A stretch of 64,000 bases of DNA, taken from the NCBI GenBank assembly GCA_950106755.1, contig OX467084.1, forward strand, positions 36,459,213 through 36,523,212, given 5' to 3'. The notes beneath the pieces are model-generated. The model ran no database searches, had not been told where the DNA came from, and saw only the letters and a list, made by a program, of their open reading frames with translations. How positions within the stretch are numbered: the first letter of the stretch is position 1; the number at the start of each line of letters is the position of its first letter. The translations under genes were made by a program, and so were the position numbers. This document shows, piece after piece, positions 47,601 to 59,574 of the stretch. This DNA comes from Climacium dendroides. Taxonomy: Eukaryota; Streptophyta; Bryopsida; Hypnales; Climaciaceae.

Positions 47601-47867
47601 GAAACTGGGTGACGATCTACTTGCTTTCTTTGTCTGTGGGCTTCGCCATGGGGACGCCACTGAAAACTTAGATCCCATCGGTTTGGGTTCACTGTTGAAC
47701 TCCGGCGTCAAGGTCATGGAGGCGGCCTTCGTCTGTGCACTCAGAAATTCTACGGAAGGTGGAGCAGCTATGGGAGGCCTCACACTTGGTAACTGCAACA
47801 AGTTATCAGGTGTTGCAGGAGTCGATTCTACTTCCGTCTCAACGAGAGCCCGGCTTCTTCCCGTCAT
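44633..47867 (-). CDS. LHT8-like amino acid transporter (AAAP family), five exons
   Basis: Amino acid/auxin permease family members are proton-coupled amino acid carriers with about 11 membrane helices. Exons on the minus strand: 47867-47383, 47224-47091, 46794-46367, 46063-45932 and 45124-44633 (TGA). All introns are GT-AG and in phase; the protein is 556 aa against about 519 for Arabidopsis LHT-like 8 (AATL1). The N-terminal cytosolic part of about 125 residues is Ser/Pro-rich (STPATP at 15-20), as in that subfamily. Family signatures are LPLTESRNGN (124-133), AAFHNLNAMIGYQA, HESEPGKRIRSYIEL in exon 2, LPNMNSIAGVSL and FAFRGHNLVLEIQ in exon 3, MWKGAKTAY in exon 4, and FSCLSSFQIFSMP and PVTFAVPCFMW in exon 5. 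The exon 2/3 junction was chosen as G|GTAATC with GTGCAG|GG because it alone preserves the family spacing; a longer exon 2 would add about 12 residues. It looks intact. Substrate is inferred from family only. Confidence 0.93.
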
Positions 47868-49789
47868 GGCTATCAATTCCAAAAACGACAAGCGAAGCTT
47901 GATTCGACGACAGTAAAAATGTGTAGAGGGAATCAAATATGACGAATAACTATGATCTTCGATACCCGAAAAGTTCCACCTAATTCACCAGCTTCTTTCA
48001 GAGTCGACCTTCGAATCCGAATACAGAGAACTCACTTTGTTCATTCTCAGGGCCTTCAAATCATCGGCCCATAACAAACTTTCCCGACCAGATATGGCTC
48101 TGGAAGAAATGTTCAATCTTTGAGCTGCACACGGTAAACAATAGGCATTATGACTAAAAAATTACCTCAAAAACTGCGAATTTCCCAATTGCAAAGCTAT
48201 AAAACTGCGAATTTTCGGAGATTGCTAATCCAAGAACACCGTCGCCTTAACGTCTCATATACTGTGACCTAGCCGAACTCATGATTCGTTTGAACAAACC
48301 TTGACTGCATGCTTAACTGTGTGGCTCAAATTGGGCGGTACTAACAGACAGTACTACCTGCACACTCCGCCACACAGGGCCCGTGACCTGCACGGATCTT
48401 GTCACCTTAAAAAAATCCTGCGCATTGCACACCATTACCATAGCTAAATCTCAAGGTTCTAACATCTAGATGCACTGTACACTTTCTGAACATGAACTTC
48501 ATAGGTCAAATCTTGGTCAACAGACATAGCCACCAGCACAAGATGAAGTTACTGTGTATTCTGGTCACAGATAGAACCAAAAAGTATAACTTTTTGACCG
48601 CTCGAAATCTTCAAAATACTTGCAGCATTCTTGAAGCAGCGTTCAATCAATCAATCCACGAATTGATCATTCGGCTTAGCCTTCTACAACATCTAAGTTC
48701 CAACATCTGAGACAGACACAGGATTTGAAGAAATGTCACTAAGCAGCGCATGAACTCCATTGCCGAATGACAAACATTTTCACCTGTAAACATTATAAGG
48801 TAATCGTAATCATAGTTTCATGACACAGAGCTGTTTAGTAATTATTAGGAGTAGATCGTGGTCTGAAACAACCTCGATGGTTACCTCTCCAGGTGTTAGT
48901 GTTCTCGTTAGTGTTAGAATCAGAATAAACCCAGATTTAAACTAGAATTGAACAAATGAGAGCTCAGCATAATCCTTCAAAACATATGAACGTTAAAAGT
49001 CAAAATTTATTCAGCGTGGATCACCTTGAGCGCCTGCATACCACAAGCTTGAGTCCTAATAACTATCATTTTGTGATATATCACAGCCTGTAGTAGCAGT
49101 TGCATGATCCGACATCATCACGTCTTCATCCTGGTTCTCGTGATACGAAAGTAATGCCAAATTTGAAGCCTACATACGAATGTTTTGAGTGTATATCCAG
49201 TGTAAAACCTGACTGAAGGATATTAAATATCTGCTCATAGAAGCCTGGACATTGAAGGAGAGATATTAATTGCTCTCAGACCAACTTCAAATTCACCTCT
49301 AATAATTCTACTCTTTCTAATCTTGCAAAAAGGGCGTCGATGCTCATTATGAGCACTTTCTCAATAGCTCAAGTCTACAGTTGTCCTTGGTCCCGAATAC
49401 ATTCAGCTGAGATACTTCAAGCCGATCTTCGATATACCCACCTAGGATCTTGCGAGTTTACCAGCTGCATTCATCAAATGAACAAGATAGTTGAATACTA
49501 CTTATCAGGTGTTCCGTTGAGTTGTAGCTCACATTATAATTCTAAAATACAAAAGAAAAAGAAACCCAAACCCATAATATACAGTCTGTTTTCTTTGGGG
49601 CAGAAGTATAATGGTGCACGGTAACACATCTTAGCATAACCTTACAAACTACAGCCTCAAGGTGCATTATTAAAGAGGATGTTGTAATATGTAGAAACTA
49701 TGATTCATTGATTACTGAAGTTCAAAGAAGTTATTGGGTACTGACACTCAAGAAGATAAACAAGGACTTATCTCTGAATCTATCTTTAG
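47868..49789. other. Region between the transporter promoter and the KNOX 3' end
   Basis: It should contain the promoter and 5' UTR of the minus-strand transporter and the 3' UTR of the KNOX gene. The DNA is less AT-rich than elsewhere and apparently free of repeats. Open frames at 48492-48710 and 49340-49624 (+) have no recognisable domain. Confidence 0.35.
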
Positions 49790-52700
49790 TTACCTCTTTC
49801 GTACTTTATGCTTTGAATCAACGTGGGATGACATCAGGGGGTTGCTATGCCAATTTCGCTTCCGTTGATTAATGAACCAATTGTTGACTTGCTTCAGCTC
49901 CAATCCTGTCTCCTGTATTAAGAGTTCCTTCTCATCCTCCTGATAACATGCATTGTGCCACGGGACAGTATGTTTAGCAAATTTTGATGCGATGCATTTT
50001 ACATAGGTATCGAGAGGGACTTTAGAGTAGCTAGCTAAAAGTGTGTTTCTTAAAATCATTTTGCAAATTGCTCAAAAAGCAGAATTCAAATGCTCCGCTA
50101 AATAATTGAAAAATACAATTCAATGGCATGGCTTGCTCTTTCAAAATCAAGTTGATACCTTCGCATACCAGAAGCACGATAAATCGGATTGCAGAACTAA
50201 GAATCAAACGCTACGCAATCTGATTGGATGGTAGGAGCTGAAAGGAAGTACCGTTGGGTAAGGCCACTTCGAGTGTGCGTGCCACCAAGCTTTTAGAACA
50301 GTTGTGGTGCCTTCAGGAAGTTTTCCAGCGCGCCGTTTGCGCATAATCTCCTCTCGAACATCCTCAATTTTGGATTTGTAGCCCTGCAGATACCCAAAAT
50401 TTTAAATCTCAAAGTGCTTGCGCGAAGAAAAGTAAGCCATAACTTCTAAGGAGACCTTTAAGTATGATCGATTGCATTACGCCCCTGCGTGTTGCTGGCT
50501 TATGGCAGCTGAAACCTAAAAAAACTGTAATCTTGATAGCTAATTCATTGACTGGATGTAACTCTATTAAATAATGACTCAATTCTGCTTCAAACACATC
50601 TAATTGTTCTGTCTTTGCCATAGACAATGAAAGTGCCATGTATTCAAATGAAGATCTGATGAAGAGCCTCTCTGGCTGATCTTGAGAGTCTTGAGAGATC
50701 TTCAGATTGAAGGTGGAATAATCTAGACAAGAAGAATTCGTCCAGAGAGAAATTTATGTACAGGAAATAATGCCAAATTTTCGTCAAATTTTACAACTTG
50801 CCTGCTTAAGTTCATGCTTGAGTTCCTGGCGCACGCGGTCCATGAGAGTTCGCTCTGTTTCCGTCGGCACAAGGGGTCCGTATCCTCCATTGTCATGGTA
50901 GTCCATATTATGATCGTATGCGCCGTAGTCACTATCATACTCTTCGTCTTCATCAGACATAGTTGCTCCGAAGCCTTCTTCTGGAGTGGCTCCTAATAGA
51001 TTCGGACACATATTTGGACTGTTATTTCTGGATTTTGAAGAATTCTTTGAACGTGAGGGCCGCGTCAAATTAAGAACGCAGATACTTTCAGCACTTACAG
51101 CATGTGACCTTACTCAGATTTTCCATTTGATGGACTAAGGGAAAAAGAGTGATAATTTCGTAAAAGTATTCATTATCCACTCTTTCGTGCACAATTGATG
51201 GTATTGTGCTGGGAATTCTTGCTTAAACGTTTTGTCGAGGTATATTTCCTAATCAAATGTCAATTTCAAAAAAATTCATAAGCGTTTCATATCTTGAAGA
51301 TGCTTAAAATTATACTTGAAATAATTATAATAAGGAATATACATTTATTGTTCTAAAATTTAAAACCATAAATTTTCCAGATAGCCGACCAGTATATCTA
51401 TCAATTCAAGCCAAAGACTGTAGAATCTGATGATGTGCTTACCAGTGAGGGTATGAAGAGCCTGTTCCAACTCCCAGCATGACATCATTGCCTCCGTGAC
51501 GTCTGTGAACACGTGATGCTGCAAGAGGTCCTTGAATGCAGCCAGGATCATAGTGTAATCGGTCTGCAGATAGTCAAAGAAAGCCAGTTCAAATTCGTTA
51601 AAATGGCGAAATTTCAAGAGGTGGGAAATTTCGACCGTCTGAAAACTCATATCTATATCAGTCCTAGTTTTTAGAGCTGCGAGCACTTGAATGTCACAGT
51701 TGCTCTGGAACCCGCCGGTTTATCGAACCACAATGAGCTGAAAACATTGAGATTAACTACCGGTTGTAATTTTCATTGAGGTTAATTTTCACGGAGTATA
51801 AAAGTATCTGTAATCCGATTACAAAACAAAAACAAGAAAAGAAAAATCGTCAGAGAAGCTACATCTCATTACCAATGGCGTTAATCCCCTTCAAATTTTA
51901 ATTTAGTTTAAACTGGTAGGCATATCTTGACATTTGGAGCGAAAAGGTCACCCAGTGAATTTACCATGCAGCGGTCTAGATCCAATTGCTCGTCTTCAGT
52001 GATATCGACAAGTTGGTCGTGCAGCAATTTGTATTTCTCAATGGCTATTGGGGCCTGAGACAATTGGGCTTCGATAGTTGGAATCAAATCTGTAGGAGTT
52101 CCAACACGGAGGCAATCCGCGTGATTTGCGAGCATTTCTTCATAGAGGGGATGATTTACAATCATACAGCGCTTCCTGGCATCCTCCCACTCCGCGTTTC
52201 GCCTCGCACGGTCCCAATCACCCTGTAGTCATACCAAATGGCAAATTTTTATCCGATAATCCTAGAAGCAGTTACTAAATTTTTTAAGAGAAAAGTTTAA
52301 GTAACGCACAAGCACGATCGATACCCTCCACTCGAGAAAAAGATTCTACCATTAAACAATAAAATTTGATAGGTGAGACAGGAAGTAGACAAATAGTACA
52401 TGCAATTAATTACAGTTTAAGCTCAAGAACCCACCCTGTCGTAGTCTCCAGCATATCTTTGTCCAGCCGCCGAAGGGTTAAACTCAAGAAACCTCTGGGA
52501 ATCTCTTCCGTGCGCTGCTGCTAGATTAAGCTCTGTGGCCATCCGAGTCTGCTGCTGATCAACACCGAATTTGTCATCCTTGCCATCCCCTGGTCGATGC
52601 TGTGAAGCATGAATGCCAGTAACGAGCCAGTGGGTATACGTACCCTGATTTAGAAATGACGTTGCATTAGTACAACCAGCAGGCATTTGTGTTCTACAAA

Positions 52701-53133
52701 TGCACGTTTGCGAACCACCAGAAGTGCAAACCGGACACCACTTCTCTGCTTCAACGTGACCATTTTCTGTGTGGTCTAGTAATTGATTCTGCTGCCTCAA
52801 CAGGGCACTGCTGAGCCATGTTGGAGGGCCACCAGCCCTTCCTCTGCTTGGATCTTCATTTTCAAGAAGATGACTGTCTTCATCTTCTGAATCCCTTGGT
52901 CGATCCTTTCCGTCATCCTCAGTTTTAGGTAAGGTTGGACCAAGCTGATGGTTTCGGGGCAAATCTATGTCCTTGCGACTGCCATCTTTAGCAAACTGGC
53001 TATCTTGATAATTTTCTGCATGATCGCTACCAAGAGGATCTTGCCTTTGTGTGAACCTTGAACTTTCCCATAGCTCGAGAAACTCCCCTTGCTGCAGGGA
53101 CACGTCTTGCGACAAATCATTGTCGAAAGTCAT
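49790..53133 (-). CDS. Class II KNOX (TALE homeobox) transcription factor, six exons
   Basis: KNOX proteins are nuclear TALE homeodomain factors controlling development; class II includes KNAT3/4/5/7. Exons on the minus strand: 53133-52435, 52222-51965, 51563-51443, 50992-50802, 50383-50252 and 49939-49790 (TAA), in phase, 516 aa. The start [12 protein letters not shown] and [11 protein letters not shown] (103-113) match the KNAT3 type. KNOX1 covers about 252-292 ([20 protein letters not shown]), KNOX2 about 320-359 ([18 protein letters not shown]). [12 protein letters not shown] and [20 protein letters not shown] then lead to ELK ([16 protein letters not shown]). The homeodomain is at about 439-500 with KWPYPT and [13 protein letters not shown]. 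Intron 5 splits the homeodomain after PYPT, the usual KNOX position. Intron 4 (50801-50384) has a GC donor. An unusual Cys cluster (C133, C136, C144, C146, C154) and an Asp/Tyr-rich stretch after SDEDEE are not typical. KNOX1/KNOX2 are more diverged than the homeodomain. It looks intact. Confidence 0.93.
50800..50801 (-). other. GC splice donor of KNOX intron 4
   Basis: On the minus strand the exon ends AAGCAG and the intron begins GCAAGT, the optimal context for U2-type GC-AG introns. Only this junction joins ELKHELKQ to GYKSKIED, as in the family; no in-phase GT donor lies nearby. Confidence 0.85.
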
Positions 53134-54969
53134 CCCAAGAGGACTTCAATAGAAAAATCGGGCTTTTCCGCACTTCTTCAAGACAGCACTAGAATTCTGC
53201 ATTACAGCAGGTACGTAAGATATCATTTTAATTTTCATCTGGACACAGAATTCTGGAGCTTGACTGTGAAATTATAAAGTCTTAAACATTAGGAGAACAT
53301 AGCATCACATATACAGGGGATCGAAATGGCCTAATTTGCAATCTGCAAGCTGGATGAACCTTCATAATCGGACAGGAGAACTTTGAGCAGCCACACAATT
53401 CGGCAATCTTAAGAAAGAACCTCACAAAAAGATTTTTCCTTTTAGATGCACTTGTGCTAGCTCCTCCGACGTGAATTTCTCTATTCTTCAGAATATCCAA
53501 CAGCAGTCACTTGAAAATACTCAAATAGGTCGTGGACCGTCATTGACAGACTCGTAACCCTTCTACAACTGCTGGCGAGTTGAAGTATTAGTGGTCCAGA
53601 GGGGAAATTAAGACAATTGCAAATTAGGTTCTGCTAATGAGCACTGTCTGGTAGATCTAACACATACGATATGCTGAAAGTATGTGATGAATATTAGAGG
53701 ATGAAAGCAACTCTTAGTATTCTTTACTAGTATCGATTTGAACTCCTAATACATATGATGCCGACACCAAATCTTTAAGTACGTTTATAGAGAACCATAT
53801 ATTTCTGTTAACTGTAGATAATTGGTAAATGTTTAATTCTAAGTATTGCTAACTTCTCCTGATTGCATTATTTTTTATGTTCTGAAAATGAAGTATTTGG
53901 ATTCCAGACCTCGATTGTCCTCTAATCTCCGAACCGTCAGCTACTTCTCCCGATCGAGAGTCCGTGAAAGTTCGTATCAGCAAGGACGAAAGTCAAACCC
54001 GGTTAGCACAGAGCGCATAGATGAAGTGGCAAAGAACAGACGAATCAGCGTTCTTCACCTCTTTTTTTCTGTGTTCTTCACGCATGTGATTGCTACACAA
54101 TGTAACAAATCGCAGGGGCGTTCTTTGCTGCACACTTGAACGAAAGAAAACAGAATCTGCGGAAAAATCTGGAAGCACATTGAACAGCAGACGGAAATTA
54201 GAATTCTGTTCTTTATTGTATGATGTAAGGTAGTTTTTTAGAAATCTACTCTCTTGATCTTGTTAATCCAGAGGTCGCGAAGTCATCTCTTCTAAGCATA
54301 TGAAAATGAGCTCTCCTTGCGAAAATTCTATACCTATCCTACCGGTGGAGCATTTAAAAGGTCGCGCAGGTAAGGTTAACCTGCACTCTAGCATGCTGGT
54401 CAAGTGAAATCTTCTTGCGCAGTTTGAAAACTGATCCCTCGGGCTAGCTAACCTATTTAATTAAGAATAGTTTCAAGAAAATTGGAGAAGGTCATCGCAC
54501 CAGAGCATCGCTCTGCCGACCTCCCGGGATAGGATGGCAGCCGATCGGTTGCACGACATTCGGGCGTGAACTTCACAAGATTATATTTTATAGAAGGGCA
54601 ACACCATGAAATACATGCTTCTGCCTTCTTTCAACAGTTCACAACAATCTCAAGAACAACAGTGCAAATTGCTGATAATGAAGCTAATTCACAACCGTCA
54701 TAGATAACAGTACTAGCTCGTGAAGTAGGTTGCAAAAAGATCTTCTCTACACGAGGTGATCAATCTTCTTAGACTCGACAATAGAGCAGACCTAACAATA
54801 GAGAGTGAAACTCGAGCCAAGAAGTCCATTTCATTTTCGTAAGCACTGACAGAAGCAAATATATAGTCAGCGTCCAAAACAGGGAGCTCCACATACCTAC
54901 TGTGCAAAGCTCACCAGAACAAGGGAAGTCCTTGTCTGAAACCGACCATTTCAATTTCAATGAACACGA
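53134..54969. other. KNOX upstream region
   Basis: It presumably holds the promoter and 5' UTR of the minus-strand KNOX gene. Open frames here lack recognisable domains and conflict with each other across strands. No repeat family of this window is present. Confidence 0.35.
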
Positions 54970-55320
54970 AGAGCCAGGCATCATCGCTCATATCCTGCGA
55001 GACTTACAGCTCTACATGCTACTGCTTCAACACTCACTAGTACCTCTGTTGAAAGCTATTCGTCCACGTACACCCATACTCACGCGCGCCAGATGCAGAG
55101 TGCTACTCTGTAGCCGACCAAGACAATTTCATTCAGCATCAAGAGCTAGCCTGGCATTTCCGCTCTGATCGTGCTATACAGTGCGTACTACGTCCTACTG
55201 CTTCAGCAGGCCTCAACTTAAGCCCACCATCACATATTCATCCTACACGACGAGCCAGCAACACACCGTGCAAGACAGTGCTACGCACTCCTACTGCTTC
55301 AACAGTACCTGTCTTAAAAA
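54970..55320. repeat. Degenerate repeat block upstream of KNOX
   Basis: Three diverged units (about 54970-55045, 55141-55217, 55249-55314) share GAGC(C/T)AG near the start, a stretch like GTGCTA(T/C)..., and CTACTGCTTCA(A/G)CA near the end. The DNA is about half GC, unlike most of the window. Confidence 0.5.
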
Positions 55321-56569
55321 TGCTTAGTCACAAGCCAACTCGTGACGCCAGATGCAGAGTCCAAGATCCAGCGCTCAACGTCGACTAACAGCTGGCCTCC
55401 TATCTCGATCAAACCACGTGTGAACAGTTGCTGAGGAACCAAGGGAGTGGAGAAGAAAGAACTCATGCAGACAGTCGTTGATGTCCCCTGCGTCGCATGG
55501 TGTTCACAAGAACAGCGATAGCCGGTGCAATAGTTGGTCGATTGCGAGTCGGGAAAAGGCAGCAGAGGGAGCGGAAGGACACCATGTGCGGCAGGCAGAG
55601 AGAGCACGACGCAGACCTTGAATTGACAGACCAAGAGAATGCAGTGAAGGAGTTTGGTGAGCAAGGCTGAGACGCAACGAAGACGCCTTCACCTCTCTCT
55701 TTACGTACTGCACCAGCTAGCCTGCCTTTCCGTGAGTGACAACGACGGCTGCTGAGCTCCTGACCACGCCCTCCCTCACTACTCACTAGTCACTACTCCC
55801 TTCTCAAAGCACTCTGATTTGACACTGTTTATGAGATTTAGTGTCACTCAGCGTTTTAGTGTGTATATACAATTAAGCGAGTATGTTAAGCGCTTGGCTC
55901 TTTTATTCCTTTGTGAATCGCAGGCCAAAAATAAAGCTAAAGCACCGCTCACAAGTTGTGCACTTTCAAAATTTGTAATTGGATGTATTACATTAATATG
56001 AGTTTGTGTGCTTGATACAGTGTTGGCCATCGTCCTTCAGCCAAAATGGAAAATTACACTCTTGGGTGTTGGGCATCATGCTCTACCTTTGGATGCAATT
56101 TTCTATTTTGCCCTCACACCAATGCTTAACCCTATATGGTTTAATATGTAAATTACCTATAAATATGGTTAATCCCCCAACTCTCACTTGTTAATACCGT
56201 AGTGATGATTACCACTAATCCAATTTTTTCTCCCATGGGCTTCTTTGCAACCATATCCTCTTGATGACATGTGCATTGATATACCCTAAAAACAATTAGT
56301 TGAACTTCTACAACTCATTACAGCTAGTCCATTTTGAAGTACTATAAGATCAAATCGTGCTACTTCATAATAATTCTTAACTCTTCATATTGAAAAAATT
56401 ATTATTATTTATTTCATTTCTAAGACAAAATTGGATGATATTACAATTTTTTAATGAAAAAGTGCATGCTTATATTTGAAATGTGATTTCTTCTTAACCA
56501 CTAATTAAAGCTCCTTGCAAATTGAAATGGGTTTTGAGAAATTTGAGCATGTAAAATGAAGTACCAAAC
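55321..56569. other. Intergenic DNA, GC-rich then AT-rich
   Basis: About 55321-55800 is GC-rich and has overlapping minus-strand frames without a recognisable domain. After 55800 the DNA returns to AT-rich background. It may include distal KNOX regulatory DNA or a 5' UTR exon, but no signal proves it. Confidence 0.3.
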
Positions 56570-57005
56570 TTTGGATTTTTTTTCATAATAATTCTTTTTT
56601 AGGATAGAAAAAACAAACTTCTAGGGGGTCTAATTTTTAGGAAGATACAATGGTTGGATAAAAATTAAAAAGCTATGCATTTTTTGGGTTTGGAAAATTC
56701 TAACTCAAGCAAACAAAGTGCAACATCATTTTGCTTTGAAATTTTTCTTTACAGGGCATTACTCTAATAAGAAGTTCTTAAATCTTCTTTGCATACAAAA
56801 TTTGAGTTATAGGTCTCAAAAGTCTAACAATGCTACATTATTTGTCAAAACTCAAAAGCTTATAAAGAACATTTGTTTCATTTTGCAAGCTTTGTTCTTA
56901 CATATACATTTTTCTCACACCCCAAAATTTTCATACATAACTCTTATACTAATCAAGAATAAGATCTTATAGTTTTAAGTTCTATAAAATTTGAATAAAA
57001 TTTGA
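56570..57005 (+). repeat. Dispersed repeat family 5, copy 3
   Basis: It matches 42055-42545, with AACATCATTTTGCTTTGAAA, AATGCTACATTATTTGTCAA, CATATACATTTTTCTCACAC and CTAATCAAGAATAAGATCT as collinear words. It ends in a triplicated TTTGAATAAAA. Confidence 0.5.
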
Positions 57006-57099
57006 ATAAAATTTGAAAAATAGCCCTTTTTTAAAGGGTGTTGATTCATGGCAATTTTGTGAGTATTTGCCAATTTCTAGCCCATGGATCTTTAGGTGT

Positions 57100-58255
57100 T
57101 AAAAAATTGAAAAATATAGAATTATATCGCTTCATCAAATTCAAGTGATCATTGTTTTAGCACTTTCTTGAAAATTAGGAAAAAAAATTATTGGCAATCC
57201 TACGCAAGTATCTTCTTCCCTCCGGTCACATTGCGCTACGTAGTAGCTCGTTGAATTGTACCAACTGTCCATTCCTATCCTCCATATATTTAGTACATGA
57301 TAGCCACCTATCACTTAGTAGTTTATTGGACTATACCAACTGTCTATTCCTGTCCTCAATAAATTTCACCACATGATTGCCACCCACTAGAATTTAGTAT
57401 CAATTCATAAAAATCAAGAAAGATTTGAAATAATTCAAAAATCTCAAAAAAGTGAAAGGATACAATTGTTGACACATTTCATCACAAGCGAGATATAATT
57501 AGTGTATTTACTCTAATGTGATTTATTCTAAAAGGATTGGCAAATGTAGAGATATATTATTTCATCAAATTCAAGTGATTGCTATTTTAGCACTTTTTGA
57601 AAATGAAAAAAAAATTGTTGCCAACCTTATCGAGTTGTCTCCTTCCTCCTTGTTATGTTGGTACCACTTAAAAGCTTATTGACTTGTACTAGTTGTCCAT
57701 TCCTATCATCAATGTTACAATTCATCACACATGATGGATATAAATAATTAGTGTATTTATTATGATGAAATTTCTTCTTAAAAAAATGAAAATTTAGAAA
57801 TATATTGTTTCATCAAAAATATAAGTGATCATCATTTTGTCAATTTCTTAAAAATGAAAAAAAAATTGTTGACAACCCTTATTAACAACCATGGTTGATT
57901 CTTCCATCTTATGACATTGGTCCCACATCACAATATGCAAGTTGTCCATTCCTATCCTCAATAAGTTCACCACGTGAGATTCATCCATTAGAATTTATTA
58001 TCAATTTACAAAAGTTAGGTAAGAATTGAAAAATATAAAAATCTCAAAATCTAAAGAGGGAAAAGGACACAATTACAATCACAAACTTAAACCATTGCAT
58101 GCCATGGATATAATTAGTGTAAGTATTTAGCACATGGTAAGGTTTGAAAAAATACAAAAACTTAAAGAAAGAAAAGAAGATAAAATGGCAAGCACCATTC
58201 CATCACATGTGAGGGATATAATTAGTGTATTTACTTAGTGCACATTGTATGATAC
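57100..58255. repeat. Degenerate interspersed tandem repeat
   Basis: A module beginning ATAT(A/T)G...TTCATCAAATTCAAGTGAT, with CACTTT...GAAAATGAAAAAAAAATTGTTG and AACTGTCCATTCCTATCCTC, occurs near 57108, 57545 and 57790. A second module ending GATATAATTAGTGTATTTAC occurs near 57388, 57990 and 58142. The two alternate with variable spacing. Confidence 0.6.
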
Positions 58256-59574
58256 TCAAGTGCTAGCAATTGTCTTTTCACAAGTATTATTACATTTCAC
58301 TACCAACACTAGGATGTTATTTTATATTCAAAGTTAATTTTTGTACTAATATTATAATTAAAAATTATTTTTAATATTAATATTATAATTAATTATGTAA
58401 ATAATATTCATAAATGATTACAATAATGGTAAATTACAACATGTAAGATTTTTCACTAATTTTTTTTAAATTTAAAAATATCTTTAATTTAAAAATCAAG
58501 ATTTATATATTTTTAATTATAAATTTTAATTTTAATATCATTTTAACATATCAAATTATGGTTGTATTGTGATTAGGTTCTTCAACCAATTGAAAGTGTC
58601 ATATTTATAATATTGTCTCTACTAACTAAAACAAATCTTGCTTATGTATCTTTCTAAATCTAAGTGGGGGAGTTGATGCTTCACCACGTAGTCTTGTTGA
58701 ATGATCTATAAACAAAATTGAATGGATATTGTAAGGCTTCACTTTGTTCCAGGAAAAGGTAGAAAGAGAAAATGAAATGAAAAGTTTAAATAAACATTGT
58801 TGTTTGTTACTAATTTCTAAAGAACTAAGTACTAAGAACAATTTCACTATATTAGAATGGAACATATAAGATGAAATATAGTGGAATTAGATCCATGTGT
58901 GTTGGTTACAATTGGATAGGCTTGATGTTGGGACTCATTTAGAACATGGTCGCTTTAAAGGTAGACTACTTTAGCCATAATAAAAACTCAATTCACCTTC
59001 AAATCCAAACAACTTTTTTGAATATGAAAAGGAGAAAAAAAATAACATATAAAACTTGCTAGTAAGTTGGATTTTTCTTCAAATTTGTCCAATGCAAATC
59101 TAATGTTAAAATGCCCAAAAAATTAATTTTTGACTTTTTGACTAATATTTTTTTTATTCAACTTCTATAACCTAAGAAAGTTGGGACTTGAAGTTGGGAT
59201 TCAACCTTGAACCGGGACTAGAAAGTTGGAACTTGAGACATAGTATATATAAAACAAATGTTTAGTTAGTGTAGACTCAAGTTATGTATGTGGTGTTATT
59301 TGAACCTTAAAACATGTTCTTTTGATACCCAGGTTCACTATGAAAACACCAATATAGTTCATCCGTGAACACATTGGAAGCTTATTGTCTAATAGATGAT
59401 AGAGAATCCTTCTATATACAACAAAGTATAAATGTTTATCCTTGGAATTTTGTGTGGAAGAGGAAGGTCTTGCACAATAGTTTGACCTCCAAAGAATGCT
59501 CTTGGTTTTTGTAAGTAAACAATTCACATGATATTCCAAATGATGATTTCTAAGTGCCTAGCCTTTCCTTTTAA
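58256..59574. other. Intergenic AT-rich DNA
   Basis: A very AT-rich palindromic stretch (TTAATATTATAATTAA types) lies at about 58350-58400. No gene was seen. Confidence 0.4.

Noticed and set aside
47560..47916. 118-codon + strand ORF
   Set aside because: It is antisense to exon 1 of the transporter.
50723..50953. Minus-strand ORF of 76 codons overlapping KNOX exon 4
   Set aside because: It is another frame of exon 4; the KNOX motifs lie in the frame used in the model.
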